Part shown: in pieces, positions 56,375-64,000 of the stretch
Numbering within the stretch: the stretch's first letter is position 1
Layout: each line of letters begins with the position of its first letter
Source of the DNA: Dillenia suffruticosa
Taxonomy: Eukaryota > Streptophyta > Magnoliopsida > Dilleniales > Dilleniaceae
Assembly: GCA_033439265.1 (NCBI GenBank)
Contig: JAVTVX010000035.1
Coordinates: 12,240,001 to 12,304,000, forward strand
Direction: 5' to 3'
DNA length: 64,000 nucleotides
The notes under the pieces: generated by a model
Database searches by the model: none
The model's input: only the letters and a program-made list of their open reading frames with translations
What the model was told of the DNA's origin: nothing
Position numbers and translations under genes: made by a program

Positions 56375-56387
56375 GCTCTAATATCAA
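56375..56387 (-). other. Copia B primer-binding site (degenerate)
   Basis: The minus strand reads TTGATATTAGAGC next to the LTR end, the initiator-Met site TTGGTATCAGAGC with two transitions. Confidence 0.7.
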
Positions 56388-56898
56388 TGTCAGATTTATT
56401 CATATGTATAGGAAGCGTGGTAAATCACAAAAAAAATAAATAAATGGTCAAAAATTTCATGTAAATATCTTAATGTGTAGTCCACAAAAAATAACTAAAT
56501 TACAAACTACAAAATCTGTCGATCTAAACTCTTGGTTAGGATGGTGATCATGAGATCGAATCACAACCAAAGATTCACGACGTCTCAACTCAAAATTTGG
56601 TGAATCCAATATAACGTGAGAAATTTTCTTATCTCAAAAATTTCTCAATTCCTTAATTAATTTCTCGACTCTAGAAATTAATTTCACTATGAATCACTCT
56701 TTATATCTGTTATGTGTTAAGAACTATTGTAACAACTTCACCCACATACAAAGTTCATCAAAAAGAGGGAAAGATCTACTAGGGAAATGGAGATAATTGT
56801 TACCACCCATTATCCCACATTTTAAATTTAAATTTTAAATTAACTTTTAAACCCATTGGTAAAATATCCTTACGTGGGTATATTAACTTTTAAACCCA
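56388..56898 (-). repeat. Copia B 5' LTR
   Basis: On the minus strand it runs from TGGGTTTAAAAGTTAATA to AAATCTGACA before the primer site. Internal blocks (AGCGTGG near the end, the AGATTTAACGACTCTAGA-like middle) align with the LTR at 57039-57595. The outer edge is uncertain because TTAACTTTTAAACCCATTGG is duplicated 45 bp apart (56839 and 56884). Confidence 0.7.
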
Positions 56899-56904
56899 TT
56901 GGTG

Positions 56905-57038
56905 TATGAGTGTAGGGATTCACAATGAATTTGAGAGTTTCAGATCCATTAACTGCGGAATTTTGTGGTGTCAGAGAGGGACTTCTCCTTCTAAGACGTG
57001 CAAAGTTTTCCCTGGTTACTCTTGATACATTGCACAAA
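56905..57038 (+). pseudogene. LINE RNase H fragment (134 bp) between two copia LTRs
   Basis: The plus strand gives an open stretch NLRVSDPLTAEFCGVREGL, then LLLRRAKFSLVTLDT, the segment around the catalytic Glu of plant LINE RNase H (compare the AEAS...VEVD region at 4340-4420). It is cut at the right by the copia C LTR exactly at TGAAGG (57039). It is too short for a family name, but the motif order is specific. Confidence 0.6.
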
Positions 57039-57595
57039 TGAAGGATTTATTACACTACATGTGCATGTGGAAGCGTATAAATTAAAAGTTTGAAATTTCA
57101 GTATAAATACCTCAATGTGTAGAGCACAAAAAATGAACCGGAACCGCAAAATCCTTCATACGGATTGCTCGGTCAGGATGATGATCACGAAACAAACCAC
57201 CACCATTATTTCATGGCGCCTCCACCCTAAGTCCGGTGAATCCAACGACGGGAGAAATTTTCTTGCGCAAAAATTTCTCAAACCCTCAAAATAATTCTTA
57301 CTATAATATTTATCTTGTTCTCTGAATTTCTCTCTAGGCAAATATATTCTTCATGCATGAATCTCTCCTCAAACTGAGAGATGGATCGATTGCATTCAAG
57401 AATTTTGTGCAATGTATGCTGAAGAAAAACGTGGCTTCTTTTGCTGACAAAAATGTACTCGGAAGGAGAGAGTTCAAGGGAGAGGGAGAGAATCTGAGTA
57501 TACATTCGAGAGAGAGAGATCAAAAGGGAGTTATTTGGGTGGTTATCATTTTGAAAATAGGATAACTACCATGTCCACGTAGGCATAAACTTACA
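57039..57595 (-). repeat. Copia C 3' LTR
   Basis: On the minus strand it starts TGTAAGTTTATGCC directly after the polypurine tract AAGTGGGAGA (57596-57605) and ends AATAAATCCTTCA. It aligns with the copia B LTR in several blocks. The plus-strand frame at 57353-57565 has no meaning. Confidence 0.82.
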
Positions 57596-57605
57596 TCTCC
57601 CACTT

Positions 57606-58727
57606 GTATACGAGGACATTTTACATCTGTCATAAGATCACAACTCATTCGATCTATTACATCACTTTTATTGGACTTTCATACACGATTGGGCGTCATG
57701 CGATTGGCGAGTACACCTGCAAGCAAAGACTTCTCGATACACCTATTAGGATGATTGATGAGCCATCATTAGTACAAAAAAGAACTCGTTGTATCCCAGA
57801 CTCAACGCCATTATATCCATCAAGCCACTTTCCTTATTGAAAGTGATCCCTAATTATTTGTTCGACTGTATATTCACTATTATGTTTGAATCCCAATTTG
57901 GATTAACATAACAGGTCGACCGGTGAATACAACACCATGATATAATGCTGATTGGTCTTTTTTTCATACTACTAACTTTCAATCTCATCTTAGCTGCTTT
58001 CCTAGACATACACCGCCAAACTGAATCAACTATGGTTTCTTGATGACATGCTAAAGTAGCAATACCAAAATAAAATCTCAAGAGATAGACGAAAGTCATA
58101 AGGGTACAAGAGATCCTATCGAATGGATCTCGAGTCTCACATAGTGGGAACGAGGATCTTTAACAATACTATCGTCTCAAATAATAACTCCCACTATCCT
58201 TTGGTCGTCTTATCACACGCGGTATGAAACACATGCTACAATGTTATTCCCTCATCTCTCAAAAATGACATATGTCAGATTTTTTTAACACTGTATAGGT
58301 ATGGGTCTCAGTCTATAAAAAACTTTATCCCAGAGATCTCAGAGAGAGTATCTCAGAGACGATATCACTTGATGCAGGTAATACCCGAGATCTTAACCTG
58401 GCTTCTCACAGGCAATATGGATATGGGTATGTCCATTCGGTCATGTCGTATATGACCTCATCCTGAACACACATCAGGGTGACTTATGTTCTAGTAAGAC
58501 CACTCTCAAAAACTCTTATAACTAGAAACCGTCTTATCTTCATTCATGTAAAGTTGGAGGTGGTTACTCTGTGAGAGAGTCAACCACGCTTGTCTGACAC
58601 ATCTTTTATCACAACACTACATAATATATGACAACAAACTAGTACAAGAAATCAACTTGTGACTATATACAATGCATATATGTCATATATGTCAATAAGT
58701 TTCACAATCAGTACATAGTGAGAAATG
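57606..58727 (-). other. Copia C 3' untranslated region
   Basis: This is the reverse complement of the copia A 3' UTR. Shared blocks around CACACGCGGTATGAAA (58214) and the TGTCGTATATGACCTCATCC region (58444) are recognisable. No frame. Confidence 0.7.
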
Positions 58728-59629
58728 TTAAATCACATATAAACCTAATGATTTCATATGTCTCATAGAGGAATCTCTCACAATGGATTTGATAAACGGA
58801 TCAGCCATTATGCTGTATAAAAATGTATTTAAATATCACTACACCCTTCTTGGTCATATCTCTTACAAAATGATATATGGTATTAATGTGTTTGGTCTTT
58901 CTGTGATTTTAGGGTTTCAGTTGTAAACAATACCAGTCTAATTATCACTGCAAATCATTACTGGCCTCCCACTATTTGCCACAACCCTTAAGTCATCCAA
59001 AAAGCTCCGAAACCAAAACCCTCTTGAACTACCACTGAGTATACCACAAACTCAGTTTCTATCGTAAATAGAGATACACAGATTCGTTTTTTGCTTCTCT
59101 AAGACATGATACCATTTATTGAGTAAGACAGTAAAAACTGATGTCGATTTGTATCTATCCAGTCACCACCCTAATCAGCATGTGAATATCTAACCAAATG
59201 CAAATCACATATTCCGTAACACAAAGAGAGGTCTGCAGTTCCCTTGCAATATCTCAGAATCCTTTTCACTGCTCTCCAGTGATACCTTCAAGGATTCGAT
59301 TGATACCTACTTACCATATTGACTGCAAAACTAAGGTCTGGTCATGTATGTCTCATCGCATACAATAGAATGCACATTGCACTGGTATAAGAGATTCTAC
59401 TCATTTCCCTTATTTTTTCTTGGATTTTAGGACATCTGTCAAGACTTAGATCTTCATCTCTAGTGATAGGAGTATCTATTGGGTTGTTATCGTTCATCTC
59501 GAAATGCTAAAAAATATATTTACTATAGGACTCTTATTAAAGAGTTAACATTCTTCTCAAGCGATCCCTTTGGATCCAAATTTTGAAAATGAACTAAAAC
59601 TCACCCGTGAACAATAACCATATTTCAAT
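58728..59629 (-). pseudogene. Copia C RT C-terminus and RNase H
   Basis: The minus strand, ending at a TAA complement at 58728-58730, shows the copia A RNase H motifs in order with frame breaks: SMADP-like end (58795-58810), TKH region (58890), GQ..MICSDN-like acid motif (58945-58975), SWSS region and YSDAD region. At the far end the sequence parallels copia A about 45180-45350 (the region after YVDD). It is truncated by the Tekay-like LTR at 59630. Confidence 0.72.
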
Positions 59630-61559
59630 TGTTACGCCCCGAACCGGGATCGTGAACAGCCGCCCGTTATCCTGAATGCCAGCTATATTTTTACAGAAAA
59701 TTGGGTAGATTCTCCCCATATTTCTGAGGTTTCTCAAGTATAATTTACCTGTATAAATCACAATCATCTTGTAACATAATCAAATGACTATCACGGCCTC
59801 TCCAAAATCAACCAATCTCACAGCCAACATCTAGATAACGCAAGGCTATAAAAGTTTCCAACAATCTAGCCACAGACCTCTACTACCATGCCCCCGTCAA
59901 AGGCATGGACAGCCGCTAGTCGCCCCTCCTGTGATTTAGAGGTGGCACCGAGCGATCCTAGAGTACACTTCTAACACATTCACAAGTACATACACAACGA
60001 ATAAGAAATACCTCAATACAATGTTATGCAATGACACGAGAGTTCCACAATTTAAATATTCATATTTATACAGTCATCCAAGAATTACACAATGGTCATC
60101 TATAGATCTCAGAATGCATATACATTACCAATACAAATTTGTAGCAAAAATATATAATGACTTCTCAAGTCCAAACCAGATCTTCCAATAATACCGAGCA
60201 TCCTAAAGTAATGCTTTTTGTCAAATACTATCTCTGAAACAAGAAGGGAAATGAGGGGTGAGTACTCGGGCAAGAATACTCAATGAGTGAGTGGGTCAAT
60301 GCAATCATCAATATGAAGTGTGAAACTGGAGTGTCAAAACATAAGTATACGAATCATATTTCAAATCATCATGCTTTTCATTTCAATAATATATCATTAG
60401 CACGCATTTTCAAGTCAAATATTCATCCAAAGCACTGTCACTAAAAATCATAGAGCTGTCAACCGAAAATGTCCTAACAGAGGTCTATCGCGACTTATGA
60501 CAGGCACACCGGGGGAGTTATATGCAAGTTTATTTAAAGTGCTCTCTACCCCAACGTTGGCGATTAATCTCATCCAGGTGCTAGACTTGGAGAGAGTATC
60601 CAAATCCTCCCCCTTTCGGGTTCAACCTAGTTAGTACCGTGTCGTTAATAAAAATCATGACAACTCGTGGGATATCCCAGGTCTAGGCATATCCGGACAC
60701 CACCAAAGTGTCTCTCACGGTGTCCTTCATAGCTATGGAATAATACATACCAAAGCGCTCAAGGCCAAATCCAAAATCGTATCAAAATGTATCGAAATTA
60801 GGTTCACAAACCAAATGCAACATATAGCATAAAATGGCACATTATACATTTCAACTACATGGATGCATAATTTCAATATTTCAACACAGTTTTTGGGACA
60901 CTCCATCAGTTCACAAAAATCAATTTCCAAACCAATCAAAACATTTCAAGTACGCTACAAATCATGCTCATTTATCAAATATTTTAAAACATGATTTACA
61001 CATTAAACAAAAGTATTGAAATAAATCTTACTCACTGTTTTAGGAAGGATAGCGCACTCCCCAATAAAACCACAACACGTAGAATCAAATCTCCCCTCAA
61101 TCGAATCACCAAGAAAGCCAACATAATCAAATCATCACAATTTTCATCAAAATTTTGACTATTGTCAGGGTTTATCATTTTTCTTAAATTCGTACAACCC
61201 TAAATTTTTCAATTTATAAATATACACCATAATTTCTGCACATTTAACCACATGTTCTAAGGACTTAAATATCGATTTTAAGCCACAACAACATATATAT
61301 ATATAACTTTCGAATCTAATTTCAACCTAAATTCGACCAAAGTAAATTTAAGCATGGAAATAATTTCATTTCCCTCACCTAGGTTTACTCGAATCTCAAA
61401 CCTAGCTTTCGTTAGCCAGTGAGATTAATTTGAAACCTGTAACATTTTCAATTTTGAAATCACGTTAGCGACTAAATCAATTTCTAACACAAAACCGCAT
61501 CTAATATAGCCGTTACCTGCAGTGAAGGATTTCTGTGAGGATGGCAGATGGCTCTCAAA

Positions 61560-62275
61560 GGAGAAAGCCGGTCGCGGGCTAGAGTGCTCACAGGCTAAGG
61601 CTCGTGGGAGGTCTGCAGTCACGCGCTCATGGGCTGAGGCGCGCTCTCGCGAGAGGATCGCACGCCTACACAGTGGGTCGCGCTGGAGGGCACGCTTGCG
61701 AAGGGTGCCCGTGCTGGGGCGTGCTGGCGCTCGTGCAGGGGCACGCAGGGGCGCGCTGGCGCTCGTGCAGGAGCATGCAGAGGCACGCAGGGGCGCGCTG
61801 GTGCTAGTGCAGGAGCGTGCAGAGGCGAGCAGGGGCGCGCTAGTGCTCGTGCAGGAACGTGCAGAGGCACACAGGGGCTCGTGCAGAGGCGTGCAGGGGC
61901 TCATGCAGAGGCGCGCAGGGGCACGCTAGCGTTCGCACAGGGGCGTGCTAGCGCTGGCGCAGTGGGCGCTCGCGATCGGGAGAGCACGCAGTGCTCTACG
62001 CTGTCGTACGCTTTGGCGCTGTCACGCGCTCTGGCACTGCCGCGCGCTGGTACGCTCGCGGTTGTGCAGGGATCGCGCACTGGGCTAGCGCACTGTGGAC
62101 TGGAGTGCTCAGTCGTGTGCACGCGTGCTCCCAGCAGGCGCGCACTCTCGCTGAGGAGCGCTGGCAACAAATCGTGCTCGGCGGAGGAGCTGCAGTCGCG
62201 GGAGGGCGTTGCAGCGGCGACGATGGCGGGAGGAAGGCGAGGCGGCGAGCGGCGGCTGCAGGAGAGGAAGAGACG
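61560..62275. repeat. GC-rich tandem-repeat island in Tekay-like LTR
   Basis: A unit of about 50 bp (GCTGGCGCTCGTGCAGGAGC, GTGCAGAGGCACGCAGGGGC) recurs between about 61720 and 61930, followed by CpG-rich irregular sequence. Frames on both strands (61425-61904, 61522-61929, 61881-62348) are Ala/Arg-rich artefacts with internal repeats. Confidence 0.8.
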
Positions 62276-62294
62276 GAGTGAAAGAGAGAGGAAA

Positions 62295-62327
<33 letters not shown>

Positions 62328-62459
62328 GAGAGGAAAAGGGAGAATTAGGGCTTTAAGCCCTAATTCTTTTTCTTTTTCTTTTTTTTTCTTTTTTTTTTCT
62401 TTTTCTTTTTTTTTCTTTTTCTTCTCTCTTCTCTTCTCTTCTCTTTTTTTTTTCTTTTC

Positions 62460-62515
<56 letters not shown>
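62276..62515. repeat. GA tract, palindrome, T-rich and (ATT)n tracts in LTR
   Basis: A GA-rich tract (62276-62340), a 23-nt palindrome (62343-62365), CTTTTT/TCTCTT repeats and a TTA/ATT microsatellite (about 62461-62514) lie in sequence. Their order around the palindrome matches the solo LTR. Confidence 0.85.
62343..62365. promoter_or_regulatory. Conserved 23-nt palindrome, second copy
   Basis: It is identical to 21958-21980, with arms AATTAGGGCTT and AAGCCCTAATT around one T. Confidence 0.6.
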
Positions 62516-62519
<4 letters not shown>

Positions 62520-62698
62520 TCATTTTTTCACGGATACAATAATAATTTAAATATACCAAAATTTTCATTTAAATACCTCAAACTCAAAAATCAATATAAA
62601 TAAATAAAATTTCTCGTACAAAAATACGATATCACAGAATCGGCGTTACATTTTGTAACTCCCTAAAAACAAGTTTCGTTCTCGAAACTAAAAGAGGA

Positions 62699-64000
62699 CT
62701 AAATAGCAAATAAATGGGGGTACTGTCTCTTCATAGCCTCATCGGGCTCCCAAGTCTCCTCCTTGACCTGATCACTCCTCCACAAAACTCTAACCAATGC
62801 GACTTACTTGCTCCGCAACTTTCTGACCTGCCAATCTAGAATAGCCACGGGCTGAACTGGAAGACTAAGGATCTCTCGTAACTCAACAGGTGGAGGCTCA
62901 AGTACATGAGAATGCTCGGTCAAGTACTTTCTGAGTACTGAGACATGAAAAACGTCACGAATACGGGAAAGTTCATCCGGCAGCTCTAACCTGTATGCCA
63001 CACTCCCGACCCTCTCAAGGATACAGAAGGGCCCAATATATCTGGAGCTCAACTTGCCCCATTGCGTGAACCGTATTACTCCTTTTCAAGGAGATATCCT
63101 CAAGAAAATCATATCTCTCATAGCAAACTCAAGAGGTCGCAGCCTACGATCAGCATACGTCTTCTGTCTGTCCTGAGCGGCTTTCATCTACTCACGGATG
63201 ACCTTAACTTTGTCCTTTGTTTGCTCAATCAACTCAACGCTGCTGAGACGTCGCTCTCCGACCTCATCCCAGCATATCGGGGTGCGGCACTTTCTGCTAT
63301 ATAGTGCCTCATACGGAGGCATCCCTATACTGGCCTGATAACTATTATTATATGCAAACTCAACCAGTGGAAGGTGTCGATCCCAACTACCATGAAAATC
63401 AATGACACATGCCCGAAGTATATCCTCGAGCGTCTGAATCATCCTCTCAGATTGGCAGTTCGTCTGAGGATGATACGCCATACTAAAGTTCAATCTAGTA
63501 CCCAATGCCTCCTACAACTTAGGCCAAAACCTAGATGTAAACCTGGGGTCCCTATCTAAAACAATCGACACGGGCACCCCATGAAACCGAACTATGGTAT
63601 CAATGTAAAGACATGCCAACACCTCTAAGGAATAGTTACCGCGGATAAGGATAAAATGTACAGATTTGGTGAGTCGATCGACAATCTCCCAAATTGCATC
63701 ATGCCGTGTAGAAGTCTGCGGCAACCCCATCACGAAGTCCATAGTAATATGCTCCCATTTCCACTCAGGAATGGGAAGAGGCTGCAGTAAATCCACTGGC
63801 CTCTGATACTCAGCCTTCACCTACTAACAGACTAAACATCTAGTTACAACTCCGCAATATCCTTCTTCATACCTGGCCACCAATAGCTGCCCCGAATAGT
63901 TCGATATATCTTTGTACTACCCGGGTTCAAGGCATAGGCTGAGGAGTGTCTCCTCTAATATGGACCTGCAGAGATCCTCATCGGCGGGTATAGCCACTCT
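62699..64000 (-). pseudogene. Tekay-like chromovirus integrase with chromodomain-like tail (runs off the window)
   Basis: On the minus strand from the right edge: a zinc-binding HHCC region in broken frames (63830-64000; SYWWPG and CLVC-like pieces). Then the core (63512-63820) follows: [19 protein letters not shown] (first Asp), [10 protein letters not shown] and [14 protein letters not shown] (second Asp). A TAG replaces a Gln just after. Next come [20 protein letters not shown] (Glu) and [20 protein letters not shown] (63188-63505). After two more stops, RYIGPFCILERVGSVAYRLELP and DVFHVSVLRKYL (62804-63052) follow. Past a further stop, a chromodomain-like tail (VLWRSDQVKEETWEPDEAM) ends at 62699. 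The integrase would insert the cDNA; the stops make it inactive. Confidence 0.88.

Larger units (their letters stand above)
52778..56898 (-). mobile_element. Copia B: 3'-truncated minus-strand element of the copia A family
   Basis: Reading the minus strand from 56898 leftwards gives LTR, primer site, leader with GC island, gag, protease and integrase, in the same order and with clear similarity to copia A. It stops at the linker after integrase, so RT, RNase H and the 3' LTR are absent. The break lies against a (CT)n tract. Confidence 0.82.
57039..59629 (-). mobile_element. Copia C: 5'-truncated minus-strand element of the copia A family
   Basis: It contains the 3' half of a copia element in minus orientation (part of RT, RNase H, 3' UTR, polypurine tract, LTR). 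The 5' side is cut at 59630 by insertion of the Tekay-like LTR, so the remaining 5' half may lie beyond the window. Confidence 0.82.
59630..62650 (-). repeat. Tekay-like 3' LTR (3.0 kb)
   Basis: On the minus strand it starts TGTAACGCCGATTCTG and ends CGGGGCGTAACA, adjoining integrase/chromodomain sequence at 62651 on. The left flank is TCAAT. It shares end blocks, the 23-nt palindrome and a GC island with the solo LTR at 19435-22026. Tekay/Del chromoviruses have LTRs of this size. Confidence 0.87.

Noticed and set aside
61425-62348. Ala/Arg-rich frames of up to 159 codons on both strands
   Set aside because: They follow the ~50-bp repeat unit in the Tekay-like LTR. No independent coding signal.

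Overview
This window looks like plant nuclear DNA, probably from a dicot, though I cannot name the species. It is AT-rich, has one run of exactly 200 N (48344-48543), and is dominated by transposable elements. I see no intact host protein gene and no intact transposon gene: every recognisable retrotransposon reading frame carries stops, frameshifts, deletions or active-site changes.

Layout. 1-3964: AT-rich DNA with no gene I can support. 3965-4785: 3' end of a LINE (RNase H domain plus A-rich tail). 5039-5495: GC-rich non-autonomous hAT element with a perfect 8-bp target duplication. 5591-6060: probable second MITE. 8615-39754: an Athila-like Ty3/gypsy element (tRNA-Asp-type primer site, gag, protease, RT, RNase H, integrase, 1.5-kb LTRs). 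It contains a SIRE-like Ty1/copia element (10545-30877). That element is split by a non-autonomous CACTA transposon (18107-27110), which itself holds a solo LTR of a Tekay-like gypsy element (19435-22026). This is a four-level nest whose boundaries can be placed nearly to the base.

40463-47673: a nearly complete but dead copia element ('copia A') with both LTRs, primer site and polypurine tract, abutting a long (CT)n tract. 49613-50810: a fold-back Mutator-like element with a perfect 9-bp target duplication and a purine-rich/pyrimidine-rich quasi-palindromic core. 52778-56898 and 57039-59629: two minus-strand partial elements of the copia A family, separated by a 134-bp scrap of LINE RNase H. 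59630-64000: a minus-strand Tekay-like chromovirus (3.0-kb LTR, chromodomain-like tail, integrase) that runs off the right edge and is the same family as the solo LTR at 19435.

The most informative signals lie outside ordinary genes. They include the nested insertion history, the fold-back MULE, a short open frame at 8558-8614 that continues in frame after the Athila element at 40132, a tandem duplication spanning the Athila LTR/flank junction, GC-rich tandem-repeat islands recurring inside unrelated transposons, and dense CGACCTG-type arrays in the SIRE LTRs and again upstream of its envelope-like frame. I found no convincing new biological system; the window is mainly a record of transposon insertion and decay.
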